From NCBI GenBank assembly GCA_018820315.1, contig JAHJOQ010000059.1:23835-87834 (forward strand): 64,000 nucleotides of DNA, read 5' to 3'. The notes under the pieces were generated by a model. It saw nothing but the letters and a program-made list of their open reading frames with translations. It made no database searches and was not told the origin of the DNA. Source of the stretch: Candidatus Zixiibacteriota bacterium. Its GTDB lineage: Bacteria; Zixibacteria; MSB-5A5; JAABVY01; JAHJOQ01. A program made the position numbers and the translations under genes. Numbering within the stretch: position 1 is the stretch's first letter; every line of letters begins with the position of its first letter. Positions 57,122 to 64,000 of this stretch are shown piece after piece.

Positions 57122-58113
57122 GCTACGGTTTCGCGACACCGATCGCATTTGCTCTTCTGGCGATAATTCCGCTGCTGATCTTCTGGTTGGTCAGATACAG
57201 CCGCAGGCGAACATCCAGCATCCTCTTTCCCGACTTCAGACTGATCACGAAAACGAGTCCTGCCGGACGAATTTGGGCTGAATTCGTTTCACCCGGATTG
57301 CGCATCCTTGCGCTCGTGCTGTTGATTGTTGCGCTCGCCAGACCTCAGGAAAGCAGTGTCAATGTGGAGTCTGAAACGGAGGGTATCGACATCATCCTGA
57401 CGCTCGATATCTCCGGGAGCATGAAGGCGGAGGATTTCAAGCCGCAGAATCGGCTCTATGTGGCTAAGCAAGTGATCAAAGAGTTCATTGCAGGCCGCAC
57501 TTCCGACAGAATAGGACTTGTTGTCTTTGCGAAGGAGAGTTTCACCCAATGCCCCCTGACTCTCGATTACAACATCCTGCTTAAGTTTCTGGATGAAGTA
57601 ACCTTCGGAATGGTGGAGGATGGGACCGCCATCGGGATGGCGATAGCGAACAGCTGCAACAGACTGAGAAACTCGCCCGCTAAGAACAAAGTGATCGTGC
57701 TGTTGACCGACGGCGTGAACAACGCCGGCGAGATAAATCCGGTTACTGCCGCTGAAATCGCCAAGACGCTCGGAATAAGAATATATGCTGTCGGAGCCGG
57801 CAAGCCGGGTCCTGCACCGTACCCAGTCGATGACCCGATTTTCGGCAGGCGATATGTCAATATCGAGAACGAAATTGATGAAGCATCTCTGCGTCAGATA
57901 GCGGATCTTACCGGCGGAAAGTACTACCGAGCCATGGATGAGAAAGGTCTGAAGCAGATTTACGACGAAATCTCATCGTTAGAAAGAACAAAGATCAAGA
58001 CTAAACAGTATGTGCAATATCGAGAGTTGTATCTGTATTTTCTTGTCGCTGGATTAGGATTGATCCTGGTAGAAGTGGTTCTTTCGCAGACTCGATTCCG
58101 GAAGATACCGTAA
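57118..58113 (+). CDS. batA: BatA: membrane protein with von Willebrand factor A domain
   Basis: 331 residues; ATGA overlap with the previous gene. Two N-terminal membrane helices (about 5-25 and 58-76) are followed by a VWA domain with the MIDAS motif LDISGSMKAED (DxSxS near residues 96-100), TDGVNNAG and GTAIGMAIANS. A C-terminal helix (YLYFLVAGLGLILVEVVL) closes the chain. BatA and BatB are inner-membrane VWA proteins linked to aerotolerance in Bacteroides and to stress resistance in spirochetes. Confidence 0.95.
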   Translation: MSYGFATPIAFALLAIIPLLIFWLVRYSRRRTSSILFPDFRLITKTSPAGRIWAEFVSPGLRILALVLLIVALARPQESSVNVESETEGIDIILTLDISGSMKAEDFKPQNRLYVAKQVIKEFIAGRTSDRIGLVVFAKESFTQCPLTLDYNILLKFLDEVTFGMVEDGTAIGMAIANSCNRLRNSPAKNKVIVLLTDGVNNAGEINPVTAAEIAKTLGIRIYAVGAGKPGPAPYPVDDPIFGRRYVNIENEIDEASLRQIADLTGGKYYRAMDEKGLKQIYDEISSLERTKIKTKQYVQYRELYLYFLVAGLGLILVEVVLSQTRFRKIP

Positions 58114-58163
58114 GTGAAACAGGTGCCAGGATGCATCGTACAATACGTTAGCAAAGGTCGATA

Positions 58164-59186
58164 ATGAAGTTTGCGAATGCTGACATTCTGTTTGCTCTGT
58201 TTGCGATACCGCTGCTGGTAATCTTTTTCTTCTGGGCAAAATATGCTCGTCAGCGAGCGAGAGACAGCTTTGCTCTGCCCTCCAAACTCAGCAGCCTTGC
58301 CGAGGACTATTCTCGTACAGGGCGTGTTACGAAGCATATATTCTTGCTGCTGGCACTGATATTTCTGGTGCTGGCTGCTGCGCGACCGCAGTGGGGCACT
58401 CACGCTGTCATGCTCAAGCGACAGGGCCTCGATATCATGATTATCCTCGATACATCCAAATCGATGGACGCCGAAGATATGAAACCGAGTCGTCTTGAGA
58501 AAGCGAAGCAGGAGATACGCGGCATTGTCGAGCGTTTGTCCGGTGATCGAGTCGGACTCGTGCTGTTTGCAGGTGCAAGCTTCGTTCACTGTCCTCTTAC
58601 GCTGGACTATTCGGCATTCAATATTTTCATGGATGTCGTCGACAGCGATATTATCGAGACACAGGGGACAGCTATCGGTGATGCGGTCAAGACAGCAATC
58701 ACCGCATTTGATCAATCTGAGCGGAAGTACAAGGTGATCATATTGATCACCGACGGTGAGGATCATGACACCAAGCCAATTGAAGCAGCCGAGAAAGCAC
58801 ATGAAGAGGGAATACGAATTTTCACCATAGGCATCGGGTCAGTGCGAGGCGAACCGATTCCGATCAAGAATCGGCGTGGGGATGTAGTCGGTTACAAGAA
58901 GAATGAAGATGGTTCGATCGTGATGTCGCAGTTGGATGAGCAAGCTCTACAGCGGATGGCAGATGTCACCGATGGACAATACTATCAAGCCACGGCCGGA
59001 GAAATTGAGCTCGATCGCATCTATGACGAAATTCTCGGCATGGAGAAGAAAGAGCTGGAAGGCTCGTTGATGACGCAGTACGAGGACAGGTTTCAATATC
59101 CCTTGGTTGCAGGAATAATCTTGCTTATACTGGAATTTCTGATCACCGACAAGAAGCTGGTGATTAGAGGACGGAAGAACTCATGA
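58164..59186 (+). CDS. batB: BatB: membrane protein with von Willebrand factor A domain
   Basis: 340 residues; the ATG follows AAAGG. Two N-terminal helices (about 6-22 and 55-72), the MIDAS motif LDTSKSMDAEDM (DxSxS near 96-100), TDGEDHDT and GTAIGDAVKTA, and a C-terminal helix (YPLVAGIILLILEFLI). It is paralogous to the upstream gene. The stop overlaps the next start by ATGA. Confidence 0.95.
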   Translation: MKFANADILFALFAIPLLVIFFFWAKYARQRARDSFALPSKLSSLAEDYSRTGRVTKHIFLLLALIFLVLAAARPQWGTHAVMLKRQGLDIMIILDTSKSMDAEDMKPSRLEKAKQEIRGIVERLSGDRVGLVLFAGASFVHCPLTLDYSAFNIFMDVVDSDIIETQGTAIGDAVKTAITAFDQSERKYKVIILITDGEDHDTKPIEAAEKAHEEGIRIFTIGIGSVRGEPIPIKNRRGDVVGYKKNEDGSIVMSQLDEQALQRMADVTDGQYYQATAGEIELDRIYDEILGMEKKELEGSLMTQYEDRFQYPLVAGIILLILEFLITDKKLVIRGRKNS

Positions 59187-59989
59187 GAATTTGTTTGATA
59201 ATTTTGGCGGTACTCATGCTGGCGACTGCCACTGCAAAGGCGGAGGAGTCGTTCAAGAAGTTGAACGATAAGGGTGGCAAGGCCTATGAGAAGGGCGATT
59301 ATGCTGATGCACTGAAGCTGCTGGAAGAAGCCAGGAATGAGAATCCCGAGGACCCCGTCGTAAATTTCAATCTCGGAAGCGCATATCATCAGCAGGGTGA
59401 TTATGACAGTGCCACTGCGACTTATAAGAACGTCATGGTCTCCAAGGACAGTACACTGCAGTCATACGCCAATTACAATGTCGGAAACACTGAATTCCGC
59501 AAGGGTGATTATGGCAAGGCTGTGGATGCATACAAGAAGAGTCTGGACTTGAACCCTGACGATCTTGATGCCAAGTACAACCTCGAACTTGCTCTCAGAA
59601 AGCTTGAAGAACAGCAGCAGCAACAGGATCAACAGCAGGATCAGGAGCAACAGAAGGACGAACAGCAAGACCAGCAGCAGAAACAGGATCAACAGGATAA
59701 GCAGCAACAGCAGGACAAGCAGGATCAGCAACAGGATCAAGATCAGCAAGACCAGCAGCAGAAACAGGATCAACAGGATAAGCAGCAACAGCAGGACAAG
59801 CAGCAGTCAGCGGCTGATGATAGCGATGAAGATCAACAACAAGAGCAATCGTCAGTGCAAGAGATGGAGATGAGCGAGGAGGATGCCGAGCGCCTCTTGA
59901 ATGCCGTAATGGGCAATGACAGGGAAGTGCTCAAGAAGCTCGTCAAAGAGAAAGCGCCATCAGGCGGTTACAGCGGAAAGGACTGGTAA
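59183..59989 (+). CDS. batC: BatC-like TPR protein with long Gln/Asp/Lys-rich tract
   Basis: 268 residues. A signal peptide (to AKAEE, about 22) precedes tetratricopeptide repeats (about 25-130; YEKGDYADALKLLEEA, FRKGDYGKAVDAYKKSLDLN). A low-complexity tract of Gln, Asp and Lys (about 142-208) contains an exact 60-base duplication in frame. The C-terminal part (MSEEDAERLLNAVMGNDREV) is conserved in BatC-like proteins. It is probably periplasmic and helps assemble the BatA/BatB/BatD complex. Confidence 0.88.
   Translation: MRICLIILAVLMLATATAKAEESFKKLNDKGGKAYEKGDYADALKLLEEARNENPEDPVVNFNLGSAYHQQGDYDSATATYKNVMVSKDSTLQSYANYNVGNTEFRKGDYGKAVDAYKKSLDLNPDDLDAKYNLELALRKLEEQQQQQDQQQDQEQQKDEQQDQQQKQDQQDKQQQQDKQDQQQDQDQQDQQQKQDQQDKQQQQDKQQSAADDSDEDQQQEQSSVQEMEMSEEDAERLLNAVMGNDREVLKKLVKEKAPSGGYSGKDW
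59663..59803 (+). repeat. In-frame tandem repeat in batC (two identical 60-base copies)
   Basis: Bases 59663-59722 and 59744-59803 are identical. They start 81 bases apart, so loss or gain by slippage would keep the frame (27 codons). This lies inside the Gln-rich region. Confidence 0.85.
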
Positions 59990-59992
59990 GAG

Positions 59993-61801
59993 TTGTTTCG
60001 GTGGGTCGCAACAATACTCCTGGCAATTACGCTGCCGGTCAGCCTCAGCGCTGACGATCTGACGTTCACCGCTGGAGTCGATCGCACGCAGGTCGCTGTC
60101 GGTGAGCAGATATCACTCGAACTGACCGTCGCAGGTTCTGTACAGGATCTTCCGGAGCCATCGACACCGCAGATAGCCGGATTCCAGGTCTTCGGTGCGG
60201 GACGTTCTCAGCAATTCTCATTCACAAATGGTGTGGTCTCTTCCTCAGTGACACACCGCTTTGTTCTCACGCCTCAGGCCGAAGGTTCACTGATTATCCC
60301 ACGCCAATCGCTGTCTTACAAGGGGAAGACGTACGTCACGTCTCCAATCCAGATCACTGTGACCAAAGGTGCAGCAAGGGCGCCTCAGCAGTCGCAGCGA
60401 AGAGGGCAGCAGAGTGAGCAGACGAGCAACGGTCAATCAAGTGAGGACGACTTTTTCATCGAGACAGTAGTCAGCAAAGACACAATATACGTCAATGAAC
60501 AACTAACTCTCACATTCAGGTTCTATCAGGGGAAGCGCCTCTATTCGGAACCCGAATACAAGCCTCCTTCAGCGACCGGCTTCTGGGTTGAGGATCTGCC
60601 GCCTCAGAAGAACTATTACAAGAACCTGCACGGCAGAGATTACTATGTAGCCGAAGTGAAGAGAGCGCTATTTCCGACTTCTCCGGGCGAAAAGACCATA
60701 GGATCGGCCTCTTTGGAAATCAAGGGCAATGATGTGATGTCTCTCTTTGACAGAGATCCTTTCGGCTTCTTCGAAAGAAGGCGATCATCCGTCAAGCCGG
60801 TCAGCCTTGGAACAGATCCGATCAACGTGGTGGTGCTCCCGCTACCGACAGAAGGCAAGCCGGTCGATTTCTCCGGCAGTGTCGGCAATTTCAAGATGTC
60901 AACCAGCATAGACAGGACCGAAGTAGAGGTCAATCAGCCGGTGACCGTCAGCATCAAACTGTCGGGTAGAGGCAATATCAAGACGCTGGCAGAACCGCAG
61001 ATTCCGGATCTACCCGATTTCCGCGTATTCAATTCCGGCAAGGCAGAAGATGTCTCCAAGGCAGGGTATGTCGTTGGTGGCTCGAAGACATTCGAAACTA
61101 CTTTTGTACCCAAGAAGCCGGGTACGTTCACCATTCCCGCAGTAGTTACGAATTACTTCGATCCGGAGAGTGGAGAATATAAGAAGCTGGTCGGACGGGA
61201 CTACGAAATCAAAGTAGCTGGTGTTTCAAACGAAGAGATCGCGTCACGGTCGGGAGTCCTCCCTGGACGGCTCGCTCTTGTCGCGACGGACATAAGATTC
61301 ATAATAACCAATCAGTCTGGCAGCGATTCATTCGGTGGCCTCTATGTTACGAATCCGATCTTCATTTTCATAGCTTGTCTGCCACTGATTGCGCTCGGCG
61401 TTGTGTTTGCGGTTAGACGCCACAAGGACAAGCTCGCCGGTGATGTCGGTTATCGACGACTGCGCCACGCTGTCAAGACAGCTCAGAAGCATTTGGCAGT
61501 GGCTGGCAGCCATCTAGACAAGAACGAGGCTGACCAGTTCTATACCGAAGTGAGCAGGGCGCTGTACGACTACATTGGCGACAAGTTCAATCTTTCGGCT
61601 CACGGATTGACCGAGAAGCAGATGAAGACACTGTTCAGCGAAAAGAAAGCAACCGAAGAAACTCAGTCGACTTTCTTTGGGATTGTCTCGACGTGCGATG
61701 AGGGAAGGTTCACGCCATCGAGCCACGAACCGGATGTCATGCGTGGCCTGTTGCAGCGGGCTCAGGAGTGGATCGTGAATTTCGAGCAGAACATAAAATG
61801 A
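59993..61801 (+). CDS. batD: BatD: large BatD/oxygen-tolerance protein
   Basis: 602 residues from a TTG at 59993, the only start in the frame before the signal peptide (MFRWVATILLAITLPVSLS). Successive beta-sandwich domains occupy about 20-450 (VAVGEQISLELTVAGSV, VNEQLTLTFRFYQGKRLYSE, VEVNQPVTVSIKLSGRGNIK). A single membrane helix follows (NPIFIFIACLPLIALGVVFA, about 453-472), then a helical cytoplasmic tail with EVSRALYDYIGDKFNLS. BatD holds the Bat complex together in the envelope. It overlaps the next gene by ATGA. Confidence 0.93.
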   Translation: MFRWVATILLAITLPVSLSADDLTFTAGVDRTQVAVGEQISLELTVAGSVQDLPEPSTPQIAGFQVFGAGRSQQFSFTNGVVSSSVTHRFVLTPQAEGSLIIPRQSLSYKGKTYVTSPIQITVTKGAARAPQQSQRRGQQSEQTSNGQSSEDDFFIETVVSKDTIYVNEQLTLTFRFYQGKRLYSEPEYKPPSATGFWVEDLPPQKNYYKNLHGRDYYVAEVKRALFPTSPGEKTIGSASLEIKGNDVMSLFDRDPFGFFERRRSSVKPVSLGTDPINVVVLPLPTEGKPVDFSGSVGNFKMSTSIDRTEVEVNQPVTVSIKLSGRGNIKTLAEPQIPDLPDFRVFNSGKAEDVSKAGYVVGGSKTFETTFVPKKPGTFTIPAVVTNYFDPESGEYKKLVGRDYEIKVAGVSNEEIASRSGVLPGRLALVATDIRFIITNQSGSDSFGGLYVTNPIFIFIACLPLIALGVVFAVRRHKDKLAGDVGYRRLRHAVKTAQKHLAVAGSHLDKNEADQFYTEVSRALYDYIGDKFNLSAHGLTEKQMKTLFSEKKATEETQSTFFGIVSTCDEGRFTPSSHEPDVMRGLLQRAQEWIVNFEQNIK

Positions 61802-62559
61802 AAACAATCTATCTAATCATGATTTTCGCGATTCTGTTGACAGCTATTGGCACAGCGAAAGCATCCGATGCGCTCGAATACGATTTCAATCAGGCGAACG
61901 AGGCGTATCAGAAGGGGGATTACGAGGAGGCAATCGACAACTACCTGAAGCTGGTTGCGGCTGGAATCGATAACAGCACCCTTCAATACAACCTCGGAAA
62001 TGCCTATTTCAAGACAGACCAGCTGGGAATGGCAATAGCCTGCTATCACCGCGCGCTCAAGCTCGATCCGCGCAATGATGACATTCTCGCGAATCTTGAA
62101 TTCGCCCGTCAGAATATGATCGATAAGGTCGATCCCACTGCCACGAGCCCGATCTGGAATTGGTACAGGTCGATTGTGCTCTACTATACTGCCAACGAAT
62201 GGACTGTGCTGACATCGATCTTCCTGCTTCTCAGCGCTCTCATTCTGATCTACATGATCTGGACGAGGGAGCGCGGGATGATCGTCAAGGGCATCCTTTC
62301 TCTGCTGCTCGTACTGTTTATGATCTCTGGCATCTGCGGCGGCGTAAACATCAACCTCAACTACCTGAAATCGCGCGGGGCGATAGTCGTTCCAGAGGTC
62401 TCGATCAAAGCTGGACCGGGCGGGAGTTTCGATGAACAGTTCATCGCACACGAGGGATTGACGTTCGACATCCTCAAGCAGGAAAGTGGTTGGTATTTAG
62501 GCGTTTTCGACAATCGCTTAAAGGGTTGGATTAGGGTCGCGGACGCAACCAGGATCTGA
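61798..62559 (+). CDS. batE: BatE-like TPR and SH3 membrane protein
   Basis: 253 residues from the ATG at 61798 (ATGA overlap). A signal peptide ends near AKASD. Two TPR-type repeats (about 30-100; YQKGDYEEAIDNYLKLVA, LGMAIACYHRALKLDPRND), two membrane helices (about 137-155 and 165-183) and a C-terminal SH3-like domain (about 200-253; VSIKAGPGGSFDEQF, WIRVADATRI) give the typical BatE order. It is the last gene of the Bat operon. A new promoter follows. Confidence 0.88.
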   Translation: MKTIYLIMIFAILLTAIGTAKASDALEYDFNQANEAYQKGDYEEAIDNYLKLVAAGIDNSTLQYNLGNAYFKTDQLGMAIACYHRALKLDPRNDDILANLEFARQNMIDKVDPTATSPIWNWYRSIVLYYTANEWTVLTSIFLLLSALILIYMIWTRERGMIVKGILSLLLVLFMISGICGGVNINLNYLKSRGAIVVPEVSIKAGPGGSFDEQFIAHEGLTFDILKQESGWYLGVFDNRLKGWIRVADATRI

Positions 62560-62602
62560 TCTCTTTCGCATTCATGCATTGATCCAGTCTCCATTTAATT
62601 GA

Positions 62603-62631
62603 TTGACTTGAAGTTGGGGCGGGATTATCTT
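62603..62631 (+). promoter_or_regulatory. Predicted sigma-70 promoter of the AglD-like gene
   Basis: TTGACT (62603-62608), 17 bases, TATCTT (62626-62631). The start site would be near 62638, leaving a leader of about 20 bases before the ATG at 62659. Confidence 0.5.
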
Positions 62632-62658
62632 TCAATGCTCTAATGCATCAGGAGGAGG

Positions 62659-63702
62659 ATGGGTCAGATCTTGAAATACAAGCGGGCATGGGGAATTGCT
62701 GTCGCAGCAATCCTCCTCTACCTGTCCTTTCATGACCTCGATCGCGAGAAAATATCGGACATCCTGTCCAGAGCCGACTACTGGATGCTGATTCCGGCTG
62801 CCATTGCTGCCTTCGCAGTGAACTTGTTCAAGGCGCTCCGATGGCGGGTTATCATGGATCCGGTCAAGAGCATCTCGGTGCGGCAGATCTTGTCGATATT
62901 CTCCGTCAGCCAGATGGTGAATGTCTCCCTTCCGGCGCTGACCGGTCAGGCCGCGCGGGTGCTTCTGGTGTCGAAACGTGCCGGACTTCCTAAGACGTAC
63001 TGCGCAACGACGGTCGTCCTTGAAGTGCTCTTTGACGGCATCTCGCTGGTGATTCTGATGCTCGCCTGCTCGACTGTGATCGTGTTTCCGGGCTGGCTCT
63101 CCAGATCGGGACTGCTGGCGGGGATTACGCTCGTGGTTCTCTTGATATTGCTTTTGCTCGTCGTCCACAACCGGCGCAAACTCCGCATATTCGGACGGAG
63201 GCGTCTCAAAGTCCGCTATCCGAGGTTCTTCGAGAAAATTCGTCATGTGGCGGGGTCATTCGCAGATGCGCTCGATATGCTCAAGAGCACGCGGCATACT
63301 CTGCTGACTGCACTCTTCTCGGTTGGACTCTGGGCTGCTCATGCGTTCGTGATAATCTTTCTGTTCAAGGCGCTCGGTCTCACGGTGCCGATCTGGGGCG
63401 CGATTGTGATACTCGCGGTCAATTCGGTGTTGTTGATGTTTCCGATTACACCCGGCAATCTCGGCACATTCCAGTGGGCATGCGTCGCGGGCATGGCGCT
63501 GTTTCATGTCGGCAAATCCGAGGCTGTCAGCTTTTCGATAGTCCTGCAAGTGATGGATCTCGTGCCGGTATTCCTGGCGGGTTTGTTCTTTCTCTATCTC
63601 GATCATATGCGCTACTCCGAAATCAGGGACGAGGCGATCAAGGAATCGGAAGATGGCCACGACGGCGTCGAGAAAGAGGAAGTTGTTGTAGAAGGGGAGT
63701 AG
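62659..63702 (+). CDS. AglD / lysylphosphatidylglycerol-synthase-type membrane protein
   Basis: 347 residues, with an ATG 3-4 bases after GGAGG. About eight membrane helices carry the LPG_synthase_TM pattern: FKALRWRVIMDPVKSISVRQ (about 55-74), SVSQMVNVSLPALTGQAARV (about 82-101), the central loop and PITPGNLGTFQWA (about 258-270). Members flip or modify lipid-linked sugars or aminoacyl lipids (AglD and MprF membrane domain). There is no soluble aminoacyl-transferase domain here. It is a membrane lipid or glycan enzyme; the substrate is unknown. Confidence 0.85.
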   Translation: MGQILKYKRAWGIAVAAILLYLSFHDLDREKISDILSRADYWMLIPAAIAAFAVNLFKALRWRVIMDPVKSISVRQILSIFSVSQMVNVSLPALTGQAARVLLVSKRAGLPKTYCATTVVLEVLFDGISLVILMLACSTVIVFPGWLSRSGLLAGITLVVLLILLLLVVHNRRKLRIFGRRRLKVRYPRFFEKIRHVAGSFADALDMLKSTRHTLLTALFSVGLWAAHAFVIIFLFKALGLTVPIWGAIVILAVNSVLLMFPITPGNLGTFQWACVAGMALFHVGKSEAVSFSIVLQVMDLVPVFLAGLFFLYLDHMRYSEIRDEAIKESEDGHDGVEKEEVVVEGE

Positions 63703-63711
63703 GATTGCGGT

Positions 63712-63750
63712 GTAGGGCAGAATCCCGGAGCGTAGAGGAGTGGTTCTGCC
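63712..63750. repeat. GTAGGGCA-family palindrome, reverse orientation of module C
   Basis: GTAGGGCAGAATCCCGGAGC at the left with TTCTGCC at the right. It matches the reverse complement of module C at 32203-32248. The stem changed from GGCAAAA/TTTTGCC to GGCAGAA/TTCTGCC, so pairing is kept by a matched change on both arms. Confidence 0.65.
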
Positions 63751-63775
63751 AATGTCCGTGGGCGGCAGATGTCCA

Positions 63776-64000
63776 GAGGCTGTCCCACAAGTCACTTATT
63801 GTCGATTCATATTGCCATTTGTGGTGTGGAGATATTGTCAAGAGTTGTGGATGATTGTTTTGATAGTATCCTCAAGTTCTCCAGTTATGCGGCTTCCTTT
63901 ATTTCTCCATCAACGAACTTAACACCTTCAATGACTTTGGTAATGAGTTTATGGGCATTGATTCGTCGCCAGTGTTTTTCAGCCTGTCGTGCGAGCTTAA
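63776..64000 (-). mobile_element. Partial IS256-family element, running out of the window
   Basis: The end begins around 63776 with GAGGCTGTCCCACAAGT, a likely terminal repeat, and includes the 3' end of a transposase (63885-64000). The other terminus is outside the window. The exact boundary is not proven. Confidence 0.6.
63885..64000 (-). CDS. IS256-family transposase, C-terminal fragment (5' end outside window)
   Basis: The last 37 codons on the reverse strand read KLARQAEKHWRRIN, then AHKLITKVIEGVKFVDGE and IKEAA, stop at 63885. The HWRRINAHKL...VIEGVKF pattern is the C terminus of IS256 (Mutator-like) transposases. The gene continues beyond base 64000, so completeness is unknown. Confidence 0.75.
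   Translation of the reverse strand, partial: KLARQAEKHWRRINAHKLITKVIEGVKFVDGEIKEAA

Noticed and set aside
59663..59803. CRISPR-like tandem repeat
   Set aside because: It is in frame inside batC and encodes a Gln-rich tract.

Overview
The window looks like a chromosomal segment of a Gram-negative, menaquinone-using bacterium of the Fibrobacteres-Chlorobi-Bacteroidetes (FCB) superphylum, quite possibly candidate phylum Zixibacteria. This placement is an inference. It rests on a C25 (gingipain/PorU-type) peptidase next to a PorV-type protein, FlgD/type IX-like C-terminal sorting domains, a dockerin protein with the signature [12 protein letters not shown], a full Bat (aerotolerance) operon, multiheme cytochromes, and mid-range GC. 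Several promoters fit a sigma-70 pattern (TTGACN, 16-17 bp spacer, TATAAT-like).

Left part (1-9.3 kb): a partial M29 aminopeptidase, an orphan AsnRS-like class II synthetase core behind a long leader that ends in an intrinsic terminator, a SUMF-domain protein, a glycerate 2-kinase, a secreted protein made of three copies of one domain, an exported TldD/PmbA-family protein, and two paralogous lipoproteins. 9.5-16.2 kb: two adjacent electron-transfer operons. The first encodes an 11-heme periplasmic cytochrome, an outer-membrane beta-barrel and a hexaheme lipoprotein. The second encodes a Rieske protein, a full-length cytochrome b and a membrane-anchored 9-heme cytochrome. Together they could carry electrons from menaquinol across both membranes. 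16.3-20 kb: a RhlE-like helicase, a THUMP RNA methyltransferase, an integrase N-terminal remnant, and tRNA-Leu(UAA).

20-33.6 kb: a 1231-residue beta-propeller/dockerin exoprotein, a LysE-type exporter, aconitase, aldehyde dehydrogenase, asparaginase and tryptophanase (amino-acid and TCA metabolism), then an unknown small protein between three copies of a modular palindromic repeat, and a VOC protein. 34-62.6 kb: an almost uninterrupted co-oriented array, with no gap over about 60 bp. It starts behind a promoter with a perfect palindrome over its -10 box and an attenuator-like leader. It encodes a PorU-like C25 peptidase, a PorV-like protein with an inserted propeller, an M6 protease with a sorting domain, two DUF5683-like membrane proteins, an NHL lipoprotein, a large outer-membrane protein, an Omp85/TamA-like protein, a UbiA-family prenyltransferase, and then the Bat operon (MoxR, DUF58, BatA, BatB, BatC, BatD, BatE and two extra BatD-like or helical proteins). 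The right end holds an AglD/LPG-synthase-like membrane protein, another copy of the palindromic repeat, and the 3' end of an IS256-family transposase that runs out of the window.

The two regions most worth attention are the porin-cytochrome plus bc-type module, whose Rieske protein appears to be low-potential, and the PorU/PorV-like envelope cluster under apparent leader control.
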